Source: Chitinophaga deserti (lineage in GTDB: Bacteria > Bacteroidota > Bacteroidia > Chitinophagales > Chitinophagaceae). Taken from it: a stretch of DNA of 64,000 bases. The stretch covers positions 717,580-781,579 of the forward strand of contig NZ_QFFK01000002.1 of assembly GCF_003149455.1 (NCBI RefSeq), read 5' to 3'. Below the pieces are notes generated by a model. The model was given only the letters and a program-made list of their open reading frames with translations, was not told where the DNA came from and searched no databases. The first letter of the stretch is position 1. The number at the start of each line of letters is the position of its first letter. Made by a program: the position numbers and the translations under genes. This document shows positions 54,143 to 61,884 of this stretch, in pieces.

Positions 54143-54907
54143 TCATGCGGGGAAATCCGCCGCGATCATTCTCATCAGGTTGAATTTGTTGCCGCCTATA
54201 AGAACGGCGTCATCTCCTTCTGTTGTGATGAATTGGATGGTCAGCGCCGTAAATACCGCGGTGGTGGTGTTTGCCCCGACGCCCGCCGTGAGCGTGAGTG
54301 CTTCCGCCAATCCTGCGTTCAGCGCGATGTCGGTAGATTCGGTGTAGAAAATCCCGAAGGTTTCCACTGCGAAGTCTACTGTGGCAACGCTGAGGGTGAG
54401 CCTGTAATGCGTAGCCTTTGCGGGCGCATGGATCATGATGGCCGGGTCCAGTGCAGGCAGGCCTACGGTGACGTTGCCGGTGGCTCTGTCAAACGAGTAG
54501 GTGGGTTGCACGAAGAGGACGCTGCTGAACTTTGCATCTGCCGTGAATTCGAAATTCCGGAACAGATTAGCGTCACCATCGATTACCTGGCGGTATCCCT
54601 TTTCATGGGAGCTGTCCGTTTTGAGGACTTCCCTGCATTTGGTCATCAGCCGCTGGTATGCGTTGGTGACGGCATGTCTGGGAAGCACGGATGCAAAGGC
54701 GCGTTTAATGAGGCTGGCCGATCTACAGGCGGTAGTAAACTCCATGTTCACCGTCCGCATCCTTTCGTACAACGGATTGGTGGCGTAGTTTTCGGGTGAG
54801 ATGCCGCCTTTTCTTTTGAAAGCGTATTCCCCGTTTTTCTTTCTGTAGAAGGTCATTTTTTGCGTTTCTCCGGTAAGTTGGAGTAAGCGTGTTTGTTTGT
54901 CAGACAT
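54143..54907 (-). CDS. Unrecognised protein paired with the holin-like gene
   Basis: A 254-aa protein starting MSDKQTRLLQLTGETQKMTFY. The N-terminal half is Lys/Arg-rich and helical (YERMRTVNMEFTTACRSASLIKRAFAS). The C-terminal half is a Thr/Ala/Val-rich beta domain (DPAIMIHAPAKATHYRLTLSVATVDFAVE), which looks like a small carbohydrate-binding or structural beta-sandwich. The longer frame to 54970 was rejected. No signal peptide. I do not recognise the family. Upstream lie helically phased tandem repeats. Confidence 0.75.
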   Translation of the reverse strand: MSDKQTRLLQLTGETQKMTFYRKKNGEYAFKRKGGISPENYATNPLYERMRTVNMEFTTACRSASLIKRAFASVLPRHAVTNAYQRLMTKCREVLKTDSSHEKGYRQVIDGDANLFRNFEFTADAKFSSVLFVQPTYSFDRATGNVTVGLPALDPAIMIHAPAKATHYRLTLSVATVDFAVETFGIFYTESTDIALNAGLAEALTLTAGVGANTTTAVFTALTIQFITTEGDDAVLIGGNKFNLMRMIAADFPA

Positions 54908-55050
54908 TATTGAAAATTGTTTTAAGTTTTTGTGATAGGCACTTACATAGCCGTGCCATTTGGGCTTCACGTGATCAGCGTGTTTGTAATTACGATTCGA
55001 AATTAGACACGGACAGTTGCTGCAAAAAGTCAGAGGGGGCAGATGTTCCG

Positions 55051-55080
55051 ATTTGGGTCGTTTTGGGTCGATTTGGGTCG
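55051..55080. repeat. Three 10-bp tandem repeats
   Basis: ATTTGGGTCG, TTTTGGGTCG and ATTTGGGTCG stand head to tail at 55051, 55061 and 55071. A fourth degenerate unit TTTGCTTCGC follows, then the 11-bp array. Confidence 0.9.
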
Positions 55081-55094
55081 TTTGCTTCGCATAG

Positions 55095-55204
55095 AAGTTT
55101 GTGCAGAATGCTTGTATTATGCATGAAATTGCATGCTGAGTGCATCGGGAGTGCTTGATAAGTGCTTGCAGAGTGCTTGTGAAGTGTTTGTTAAGTGCAT
55201 GAAT
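55095..55204. repeat. Ten-unit 11-bp tandem repeat array
   Basis: Units start every 11 bp at 55095, 55106, 55117, 55128, 55139, 55150, 55161, 55172, 55183 and 55194. The consensus is about AGTGCTTGnnA; the middle units AGTGCTTGATA, AGTGCTTGCAG and AGTGCTTGTGA are nearly identical in the first eight bases. An 11-bp period puts each unit on the same face of the helix, so this looks like a cooperative protein-binding array (operator or origin) rather than random repetition. Confidence 0.85.
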
Positions 55205-55338
55205 GGCCGTTAAATACCCTTAGTTAATATCTTCACCTTAACTAGATCTTATCTTCATTCTAACTTGTAAAAGCATAAATCAGTGTTGTAACTGAAAATG
55301 TTCATCGAATAAATATAATTTCTACATTCGTGTATACA

Positions 55339-55363
55339 GTAGCGTATGCTACAAATATCTTTG
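55339..55363 (+). promoter_or_regulatory. Promoter and dyad of the Crp-like gene
   Basis: A perfect inverted repeat GTAGC-GTAT-GCTAC (55339-55352) lies 3 bases before TATCTTTG (55356-55363), a TAnnTTTG -7 match. The start codon is 41 bases further. The dyad overlaps the RNA-polymerase site, so it may be an operator, perhaps for the gene's own product. Confidence 0.5.
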
Positions 55364-55404
55364 CCCCAAGTTGACCGCAAGCCATATAAAAAAACCTGAA
55401 TGAT

Positions 55405-56055
55405 ATGAGAAGAAAACCCAAACGCGGTAAAGAGATTCCATTTAATTATCCCTTTACACAAGATTATGAGAGAGAAGCATTCGATGGCCTGTATAGTGGA
55501 TTGAGGATTTACAGTTCGAAGTTAACTGAGAAAGTGATGCTTGAGGTGGCATCGTATTGTTCGTATCATGTGTACGAAAAGGATGCAGTAGTACTGGATT
55601 ATGGAGAGGTTTGCGAGTATGTTCATTTTACTTTGGATGGAACAGTAACTGCACTGGAAAAAGACGAAGGAAAGGAGCATTACTGTTGGTTTATGACACG
55701 GGGTGATGTTGTTATTGCGATCAGGAGTTATTTAAAGCAGGTGTCCAGCAAGGAGCGATTGGTCGCACTGACGAAGTACACATGCATATCCCTGCATGTA
55801 AATGATCTGAAAATGTTATCAGAGAAGTATCCTGAAGTATTGTTGCTGGATTTAAAATGCACCCAACACTATTACCTGCAGTCATTTGAACGCACCAAGT
55901 GGATCAGGATGAGTGCCAGAAAAAAATACCGCATGCTAAAGATGTATTATCCCCATCTTACAAAAACGGAAAACGTGACTAATAAAGCACTTGCTTCTTT
56001 TTTAGGGATTTGCCGGGAGCATCTGACCAGGATCAGGAAAGAATTTGATAAGTGA
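55405..56055 (+). CDS. Crp/Fnr-type regulator of the replication-like cassette
   Basis: A 216-aa regulator with a long basic N-terminus (MRRKPKRGKEIPFNYPF), a cyclic-nucleotide-binding-like barrel (YEKDAVVLDYGEVCEYVHFTLDGTVTAL) and a C-terminal HTH (TNKALASFLGICREHLTRIRKE). It is the first gene of a block with DnaD- and DnaC-like genes. A Crp-type dyad (GTGA-N8-TCAC, 56052-56067) overlaps its stop codon, in front of the next gene. Confidence 0.88.
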   Translation: MRRKPKRGKEIPFNYPFTQDYEREAFDGLYSGLRIYSSKLTEKVMLEVASYCSYHVYEKDAVVLDYGEVCEYVHFTLDGTVTALEKDEGKEHYCWFMTRGDVVIAIRSYLKQVSSKERLVALTKYTCISLHVNDLKMLSEKYPEVLLLDLKCTQHYYLQSFERTKWIRMSARKKYRMLKMYYPHLTKTENVTNKALASFLGICREHLTRIRKEFDK

Positions 56056-56090
56056 GATATTTGTCACATTTATGAGACATGGAGTCGCAT

Positions 56091-56098
56091 TAATTTTG
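56091..56098 (+). promoter_or_regulatory. -7 promoter element before the DnaD-like gene
   Basis: TAATTTTG (TAnnTTTG), 61 bases before the start at 56160, downstream of the Crp-type dyad at 56052-56067. Confidence 0.4.
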
Positions 56099-56159
56099 AG
56101 GTGTTACCCCGCTTGAACATATAGCGGCATTTTTTACCCCTCAAAATTTAAGCTTCAGA

Positions 56160-56837
56160 ATGAGCATTAATTTCATTACTCATTTAACTTATTTCTTCTT
56201 TCTAACGGATCGGGACCACAAGATGCGGCCCACGCATATCAGCCTGTATCTGGCGTTGTTCCGGCAATGGAACTCATTCAGGTTTTGCGAAACCATGTCT
56301 GTAAACCGATTGCATATAATGGCTTCCAGTAAGATCGGTTCCCGGGACTGTTACTACCGGGTATTGAAAGACCTGCACGACTGGGGCTATTTAGAGTACC
56401 ATCCACCCAACTATCCGCGGGATTCTGCCATGGTTAGGATGAAAAAGCTTTCAGTGGAGGATGCTGGTACATCACTTTCCGCAGGTAATCCGAAAGAAAC
56501 CGGTATCATAAACGGACAGGAAAGTGAACAACAAACATGCACTAAACCAGGACGCTTTAATAAAACAACTAAAGCGAAAACTAAAAACAAAGGATTACCC
56601 CCTACCCCCGAAGAAGTGCAGGCATATTTCGCAAAGCGAAGAAAGCCGGAGGAGGAAGCCACAAAATTCTACCTCTACTACGAAGCAACCGGCTGGCAGC
56701 AGGGAGGTGGTGTTCCGATCATTAACTGGATAGCCGTTGCAGACAGGTGGATGATGCGCAAGCCTTTCAAAAAAAAGCGCAACCGCCCCAATCAGGACGA
56801 CTCCGAAACCCCCATGGACTATGGAGCACCTCTTTGA
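56160..56837 (+). CDS. DnaD/replication-initiation-like HTH protein
   Basis: A 225-aa protein. The N-terminal winged helix of about 90 residues (HISLYLALFRQWNSFRFCETMSVNRLHIMASSKIGSRDCYYRVLKDLHDWGYLEYHP) is of the type found at the front of replication proteins of mobile elements and phages. A charged linker and a small C-terminal domain (TPEEVQAYFAKRRKPEEEATKFYLYYEATGWQQGG) like the DnaD-tail follow, ending in a basic tail. It overlaps the helicase-loader-like ATPase gene by 17 bases. Most likely it helps load the helicase at an origin (inference from the pair). Confidence 0.75.
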   Translation: MSINFITHLTYFFFLTDRDHKMRPTHISLYLALFRQWNSFRFCETMSVNRLHIMASSKIGSRDCYYRVLKDLHDWGYLEYHPPNYPRDSAMVRMKKLSVEDAGTSLSAGNPKETGIINGQESEQQTCTKPGRFNKTTKAKTKNKGLPPTPEEVQAYFAKRRKPEEEATKFYLYYEATGWQQGGGVPIINWIAVADRWMMRKPFKKKRNRPNQDDSETPMDYGAPL

Positions 56838-57441
56838 TGCTGCTGTTTATCAGCAGATGATTGAAGAGAAGGGTTCGCAGTTGTTTGGAAAGCGGTACAG
56901 GATACACCCCATAGATGAGCCGCTGGTGCACAGGATGATAGCTTACTTCATCCAGGACGAGCAAAGGGCCAAAGAAGAAGGGATTTCCCTCGGAAAGGGC
57001 CTGATGCTGACCGGGCCGGTAGGCTGCGGTAAATCGTCTCTAATGCAGATTTTCGCCGCTATGAGTGGCGGACCGTTTGCACCGAAGGTGGTAAATGCCC
57101 GGCAGGTAGCCATGGAGTTTAACAGGGCCGGCTACGAGGTGATAGCGAAGTATGGCGACCTGGCATTTGACAAAGACACTGGTTTCCCCATCGTGTATTG
57201 CTTCGACGGACTGGGCTCCGAAAGCCCCACAAGCCACTATGGCCAGAGCTGCAACGTAATGGAGGAGATCCTGATATCCCGGGGCGATCTTGCCCGTCCG
57301 CGGCAGATGCTGACCCACGTCATCACTAACCTGGATGCACCCACACTGGAGAAGCGGTATGGCAAACCGGTAAGGAGCCGGATGCGGGAGATGTTTAATT
57401 TGATAAGCTTTAGTCCTGATAGCCCGGACAAACGACAGTAA
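56821..57441 (+). CDS. DnaC-like AAA+ ATPase (helicase loader)
   Basis: A 206-aa ATPase with Walker A GPVGCGKSSL after the lead-in GLMLTGP, Walker B in IVYCFDGLGSE, an arginine-rich sensor region (RYGKPVRSRMREMF) and a short N-terminal segment. Size and layout match DnaC/IstB-like loaders, though the last part is short. It starts inside the end of the DnaD-like gene, so translation is coupled. Likely the loader of the replication cassette. Confidence 0.85.
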   Translation: MEHLFDAAVYQQMIEEKGSQLFGKRYRIHPIDEPLVHRMIAYFIQDEQRAKEEGISLGKGLMLTGPVGCGKSSLMQIFAAMSGGPFAPKVVNARQVAMEFNRAGYEVIAKYGDLAFDKDTGFPIVYCFDGLGSESPTSHYGQSCNVMEEILISRGDLARPRQMLTHVITNLDAPTLEKRYGKPVRSRMREMFNLISFSPDSPDKRQ

Positions 57442-57634
57442 CAAGCCGGCCGGGGTAAATACCGGCAACAAATTCACGTAACGATGATTAAAACTTTTAC
57501 AAGGTAAAAAGATGCGGGCGTTTGCCTGACCTGTCAGTTTCGCTGATGGCGTTGCCTGCGGCGTTCGGGCAAACGCTCCTTTACAAAGGAGTAACAGCAT
57601 TTGGCCAATGGGGGCCTTTACGTAAAAGTTAATC
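57442..57634. other. Structured intergenic region of the replication-like cassette
   Basis: Two strong hairpins: GCGTTTGCC at 57518-57526 with GGCAAACGC at 57568-57576, and the perfect dyad CTCCTTT-AC-AAAGGAG at 57576-57591. No protein gene is seen here. Given the replication-type neighbours it could be an origin or a regulatory RNA; both are speculation. Confidence 0.5.
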
Positions 57635-57835
57635 ATGGTTAAAAAGATCCCGGAAAGGGGAGTTATTTATACGAAGGATATTCAGAACATTTTGGGCAAA
57701 AGCCCACGGTCGGCAGGGAAGTATATGCTTAAACTGCGTAAGATCCTGGAGAAGGAGAAAGAGGAATTCGTGACGGTAGATGAATTTTGTATGATTACGG
57801 GGGTGCCGCAGGAGTTGGTGAAGGGGTTTTTGTAA
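57635..57835 (+). CDS. Small HTH-like protein
   Basis: A 66-aa basic protein (MVKKIPERGVIYTKDIQNILGK ... VTVDEFCMITGVPQELVKGFL). It has two helix-turn-helix-like segments, no membrane segment and no signal peptide. It probably belongs to the replication-like cassette. I do not recognise the family. Confidence 0.7.
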   Translation: MVKKIPERGVIYTKDIQNILGKSPRSAGKYMLKLRKILEKEKEEFVTVDEFCMITGVPQELVKGFL

Positions 57836-57890
57836 ATAAGACAGAAGACTGCTTTTTTGCTCATCACGCTTATATACTAATAATATTTTG

Positions 57891-57947
57891 GCCTATTATA
57901 ATGTGCTTTTTCGTATAAAATCGTTAAATTTGCCCATTATAATAGGC
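57891..57947 (+). promoter_or_regulatory. hipBA promoter with paired 13-bp inverted-repeat operators
   Basis: A perfect inverted repeat GCCTATTATAATG (57891-57903) and CATTATAATAGGC (57935-57947) encloses the -7 element TAAATTTG (57925-57932). The arms are 44 bp apart start to start, four helix turns, and each arm is itself nearly palindromic (TATTATAATA-like core). The start codon of the HTH gene follows 6 bases after the second arm. This is the expected layout for autoregulation by a HipB-type antitoxin. Confidence 0.75.
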
Positions 57948-57952
57948 TAATT

Positions 57953-58219
57953 ATGGAATTTAACGATTTAACCGTTTACAAGGTAAAAAGCCATATTGCC
58001 GAGCTTAGTAAGACCCTGAGAGTGGTGGAAGGTATTTCCCAAGATCAATTAGCGGAGCAGCTGAACATGTCCCGTAATACAATCAAGAATGTTGAGGGGG
58101 CAAAGAATGCTACATTGGATACTTTCCTGAAGGTCTTGCAACACTTTGATCTTTTGGAGAAATTCGATGACTTCATAAGAGACAGTATTGCTGATAAGAA
58201 CGTTTCCTCTTTATACTAA
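57953..58219 (+). CDS. hipB: HipB-type antitoxin (XRE HTH)
   Basis: An 88-aa antitoxin with an XRE HTH (residues about 25-70: GISQDQLAEQLNMSRNTIKNVEGAKNATLDTFLKVL). It binds the promoter dyads just upstream and pairs with the HipA kinase, whose gene starts 3 bases after its stop. Typical size and position for HipB. Confidence 0.9.
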   Translation: MEFNDLTVYKVKSHIAELSKTLRVVEGISQDQLAEQLNMSRNTIKNVEGAKNATLDTFLKVLQHFDLLEKFDDFIRDSIADKNVSSLY

Positions 58220-58222
58220 GTT

Positions 58223-59494
58223 ATGGCCAAGAACGACATTATTACCATCAACGCATTTGGTGAAGAAATCGGAAGGGTCGGTTACGATGAGGATCAACGT
58301 ACTTCCTCTTTTCAGTACAATCCCAATTTTCTGCAAAGCGGTAAGTACGTAAACATCTTCCCCAATATTATTAAACGCATACCCCAGGTACAGGTGTTCC
58401 GGAAGTTTGATAATGAGCACTTCCGTGGCTTACCGCCTATGATCGCAGATTCGTTGCCAGACTCTTTCGGTAACACCATCTTCAGGGCATGGTTGGATGC
58501 CAATGATAAGGACTATCATCAGATCAGCGTAATTGAACAGTTGGCTTATGTTTCCAACCGGGGAATGGGGGCTCTCGAATACTTTCCGGGTAAGATTATT
58601 CCCAAAAATGCAACTATCAATCTTGATGAGATTATAGGTGTATTGGAGAAAGTGTTGTCGTTTAAAGGAGATGTAAAAGAAGATGGATTAAATACCGCTT
58701 CCCTGCTCAATGTTTTTAAGATAGGAACATCAGCAGGTGGGGCCCGGCCCAAGATCCTGATCTCTGAGCATAAGGAAACGGGTCAGATCATTCCCGGCGA
58801 TCTGGAATATTCTGATGCATACAACCATTACCTGGTGAAACTATCTTTAGAAGAAAATCCTGCTTATAGCGTGGAGGCTCTGGAGTATGCGTACTACCTT
58901 ACTGCGCAACAAGCCGGGATCGATATGATGGATTCCCATATGATCGATAACAGGCATTTCGCCACCAAGCGGTTCGATAGGCAGGACGGTAGGAAGCAGC
59001 ACATCCTTACAGCTTCTGGTATAACCGGTTGGGCATACTCCGGTTCACCTGTCAATTCCAGATATGAAAATCTTTTTAAGCTGGCACTGCACCTTAAACT
59101 ACCGCATCGTGACATTGAGCAACTGTATCGGAGAATGGTATTTAACGTTGTCTATGCAAATACAGATGATCATCTGAAAAACCATTCTTTTATTTATGAC
59201 GATCAGCAAGACCTGTGGAGGCTTTCTCCTGCATATGACGTAACCTATTCGCTCAACCCAATGCTTAATGTGACGCGCAGCAGCCGTGCACTTTCTATCA
59301 ATGGCAAAAGAACAGATATTGATTTGAACGACCTTATCAGAATCGCAGAGGAATTTACGATCAAAAGCCCGAAGGGCATTATTGAAGAGGTTCAATCCGT
59401 GGAAGTGCTTTGGCAGGAGCAACTTCACTTGCAGCGTCTGCCGGAGAGAGTGATCCGGAAAATTACTGGGGAAATGCGGCGTTTCGAATTGTAG
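58223..59494 (+). CDS. hipA: HipA-type toxin kinase
   Basis: A 423-aa serine/threonine kinase toxin of the HipA family; characterised members block growth by phosphorylating a tRNA synthetase or related target. Visible features are the N-terminal subdomain (RVGYDEDQRTSSFQYNPNF), the nucleotide loop GTSAGGARPKILIS, the family motif FATKRFDRQDGRK, the catalytic loop VYANTDDHLKNHSF with the active-site Asp, and the metal-binding Asp in RLSPAYDVTYS. All key residues are present, so it should be active. It follows the antitoxin in the same operon. Confidence 0.93.
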   Translation: MAKNDIITINAFGEEIGRVGYDEDQRTSSFQYNPNFLQSGKYVNIFPNIIKRIPQVQVFRKFDNEHFRGLPPMIADSLPDSFGNTIFRAWLDANDKDYHQISVIEQLAYVSNRGMGALEYFPGKIIPKNATINLDEIIGVLEKVLSFKGDVKEDGLNTASLLNVFKIGTSAGGARPKILISEHKETGQIIPGDLEYSDAYNHYLVKLSLEENPAYSVEALEYAYYLTAQQAGIDMMDSHMIDNRHFATKRFDRQDGRKQHILTASGITGWAYSGSPVNSRYENLFKLALHLKLPHRDIEQLYRRMVFNVVYANTDDHLKNHSFIYDDQQDLWRLSPAYDVTYSLNPMLNVTRSSRALSINGKRTDIDLNDLIRIAEEFTIKSPKGIIEEVQSVEVLWQEQLHLQRLPERVIRKITGEMRRFEL

Positions 59495-59774
59495 GCTGTC
59501 CGGTTTCTGATTTTATCAAACGGGTGATATGGACAGGGTGCGGCTTTCGGCCGGAGATCTGAGGCGGATGCTGGGCAAGGTTAGCCAGGTGGTTTTTAAT
59601 AATCAGGTTAATCCTTTCCCGATCTTCCCTGGTAAGCATCTCAGGATGCCTCATGTAAAATTCAAGGGTGGCTTCTTCCCAGCCCAATTCAATACAAATC
59701 CGGGTTTGGATTATATCACCGATCAGATTCAGAACGGCAACGGCTTGTGGCAGGGTGTAACAATGGTTCGACAT
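59463..59774 (-). CDS. Small hypothetical protein overlapping the hipA end
   Basis: A 103-aa frame on the opposite strand, starting MSNHCYTLPQAVAVLNLIGDIIQTR and ending inside the last 32 bases of hipA. The composition is that of a soluble helical protein (YMRHPEMLTREDRERINLIIKN). It is not a shadow of a known gene for most of its length, so it may be real. No family recognised. Confidence 0.5.
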   Translation of the reverse strand: MSNHCYTLPQAVAVLNLIGDIIQTRICIELGWEEATLEFYMRHPEMLTREDRERINLIIKNHLANLAQHPPQISGRKPHPVHITRLIKSETGQPTIRNAAFPQ

Positions 59775-59903
59775 GGTAGGTGGTTTTAAAGTGCTTGTTT
59801 ATACAAGAAGACAATTAATACTGTATGCAATATAGGGGAAATAACTAACCGTACCCATACTTGGGTACATTATTTTAGACGAAGTGTCGGAATTTTCAGC
59901 ATT

Positions 59904-60134
59904 ATGGCCACTTCCGACGATAAATTCCTGATTGAGTTTGGCGCACGCCTGCAGAAACTACGGATAGCAAAGAAACTCAGCACCCGTGAGTTCGCTTACA
60001 AGGCGGAGATTTCCCATAGCTCTGTGGGGAGATTGGAGGCTGGGGAAACTAACCCTACGCTTACGACTCTTATAAAGTTAGCGGAGGCGCTGGAGGTGGA
60101 TATGAATATGCTTACTGGTAAAAAGCAGGGGTAG
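59904..60134 (+). CDS. Small XRE-type HTH regulator
   Basis: A 76-aa single-domain DNA-binding protein, LRIAKKLSTREFAYKAEISHSSVGRLEAGETNPTLTTLIKLAEALEVD. It is a classic lambda-repressor-like HTH and nothing more. It could be a free regulator or an antitoxin without an adjacent toxin. Its place at the end of the HipA block suggests an accessory origin. Confidence 0.88.
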   Translation: MATSDDKFLIEFGARLQKLRIAKKLSTREFAYKAEISHSSVGRLEAGETNPTLTTLIKLAEALEVDMNMLTGKKQG

Positions 60135-60538
60135 TAAGTTCTAATAGTAAAGATAATCTTGCGGCGATATACTATTCTTTCACCTACTGGCTCCTGTCAG
60201 AAGCGGGACAAGCCTTTGGTAGCAAGCAATCTTCATTTAGCTTTCCATGCTAACTTAAACTGTTACATACTGAATCGCTCCTGAAAGCCAATTTTCACTC
60301 ATAAAATAACAACGATTTGATGCTATAGATCAGTTTGTGTAAATTTTTCATTTACGTTTATTAACCCTTGAAAAATCCAGTTGGGATTTATGAAGCAAGT
60401 TTATCCTGTGCTTTAGGAGATGGAGTGAGAATATTACTACCATATGAGATTGTAATCTTTAAGCATAAAATGTTTCAATTTGGGCATTAGATTAAGAATT
60501 GCTTCGAATGGCAAGCACACTGCAAAAGGATACTTGTA
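60135..60538. other. Gene-free stretch after the XRE gene
   Basis: About 400 bases without a credible gene, hairpin terminator or repeat that I can see. It separates the HipA block from the Abi-like gene. Confidence 0.6.
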
Positions 60539-61375
60539 TTAAAGTAATGCTTTGGTCAATCGCTGTAAAGTGTATTCAATTCTTACAAAAGCTTTAGTGA
60601 TTTCTGTCAATATTATAGCTTGTTCTCTAGTGATTTTAGGTTCAGTGGTACTCCCATGACCGGCTAATGGTTCTGTGTTTCGACTTTTGTAAATATCAAG
60701 GATGTAGTTAAGTACTTCTTCTGGTAATGCTGACTCTTGTTTATACTTTAGAAAAAAGCTACCCAATGTTTGATTTTGTACGGCAGGACTTCTAACAATG
60801 TCCTTTGCCATTGTCTCAAAAATAGAGGCACTTGCATGTAAAACACTGGCATAATCTTCTTGTGCGAGAGAATGATCCATACGGTTTACAAGTAAGCGGA
60901 TGTTTGGATGGCCTGATGTAGGAGTTGATTCTATTTCTTCAATAGTCAAGACTTCGATAGATAATTTTCCACCCCGAGGATGGGTAAATTTAAAGGAGGC
61001 TCCATCCTCTTGCAGCATCAAATTGACATAAGTCATTTTCAGAATTCCATTCCCTATTAATTCACAAGCATATTCAATAAATTGAACAATATTGAGTTCC
61101 CGGAGAATCAGAAAAAAATTACTGTCATGCCAAGCAAATTCAGCCGGTTCATAGCCGCCCATATCATCAGATTCAAGACGGTAAATAGGTTTTCCCGTCA
61201 TCAGTCTTGATAGATTTATCAGCCGATTTTTCCGAGTTATTATTGATTCATGGTCAGATACATCTTCTGTCCAGTGCAATAATTGACGTGTTAGATTAAT
61301 GTAGAAATCGTCCGATAGTAATTCAAATTCTAGTTGCTTAACTTGTTCGTTAGTAAGGAATAATGGATATTTCAT
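60539..61375 (-). CDS. Abi-like protein (abortive-infection C-terminal domain)
   Basis: A 278-aa soluble protein. The C-terminal third (LNYILDIYKSRNTEPLAGHGSTTEPKITREQAIILTEITKAFVRIEYTL) has the look of the Abi_C domain, with the RN..LAGHG loop followed by a helix. The N-terminal part is unrecognised (FLTNEQVKQLEFELLSDDFYINLTRQLLHW). Phage-exclusion activity is a family-based guess only. AT-rich like its neighbours. It stands alone on the minus strand. Confidence 0.65.
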   Translation of the reverse strand: MKYPLFLTNEQVKQLEFELLSDDFYINLTRQLLHWTEDVSDHESIITRKNRLINLSRLMTGKPIYRLESDDMGGYEPAEFAWHDSNFFLILRELNIVQFIEYACELIGNGILKMTYVNLMLQEDGASFKFTHPRGGKLSIEVLTIEEIESTPTSGHPNIRLLVNRMDHSLAQEDYASVLHASASIFETMAKDIVRSPAVQNQTLGSFFLKYKQESALPEEVLNYILDIYKSRNTEPLAGHGSTTEPKITREQAIILTEITKAFVRIEYTLQRLTKALL

Positions 61376-61884
61376 TTGGTTTAAAAATCTATATTGGTAA
61401 TTTAAGTCTACTTTTTATAAAAGGTAATTAATGCAATTAAATGATAGAAAACGTTGATTACTTTTTCTCAGTGGTTCAGGAAAGAAAATGATCAATTTCC
61501 TCATTAGTGAAAGTAAGCTCTTATTTCATCTTCGCGATTTTCTGTGATTGTATTTAATCTTTGCCCAAAGTACGAGGTGACTTATTGTATGTTTTAGAAA
61601 ATACATCCTGCAAATTATGCCTGTGTATGTACTCAATAAATGTATCTAAAGACAAAAAATGCAATAAGCGAATTAGCTGTCAAGTTAAAGTCATTTATTA
61701 ATAATTTTATTTATAAAAAAAATTTTAAATTATTAGTCATTCAGCAGTATTTTTAACCTTATCGAAAATTCCTATATTTGAACATTGTTTTCTATACCTA
61801 TTCTTTATTGAACCCCAGCTATAACAGATAAATTTTACATTTTGTTGGATATTTCACCCTTTCTAATAATAGATACACGTATAT
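61376..61884. other. AT-rich gene-free stretch with a promoter
   Basis: About 500 bases, very AT-rich, without a credible gene. It carries the -7 element TATATTTG at 61773-61780 in front of the zinc-ribbon gene. Confidence 0.6.
61773..61780 (+). promoter_or_regulatory. -7 promoter element of the zinc-ribbon gene
   Basis: TATATTTG matches TAnnTTTG, 104 bases before the start codon. No clear -33 element is visible. Confidence 0.5.

Larger units (their letters stand above)
54971..55404. other. Intergenic region carrying the phased repeats
   Basis: No gene is present between the divergent unknown gene (starts 54907) and the Crp-like gene (starts 55405). It contains the 10-bp and 11-bp repeats, then an AT-rich stretch leading to the promoter near 55356. 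Confidence 0.7.

Noticed and set aside
53873..54799. Long + strand open frame opposite the two minus-strand genes
   Set aside because: It lies antisense to the unknown and holin-like genes, is Cys/Arg/Gly/His-rich with no fold, and looks like a shadow of the real coding strand.
55051..55204. The phased repeats as a CRISPR array
   Set aside because: Units are only 10-11 bp, stand directly next to each other without spacers, and no cas genes are nearby.
59529..59789. Plus-strand open frame of about 86 codons after hipA
   Set aside because: It is antisense to the more plausible small minus-strand gene 59463-59774, and its translation looks random.
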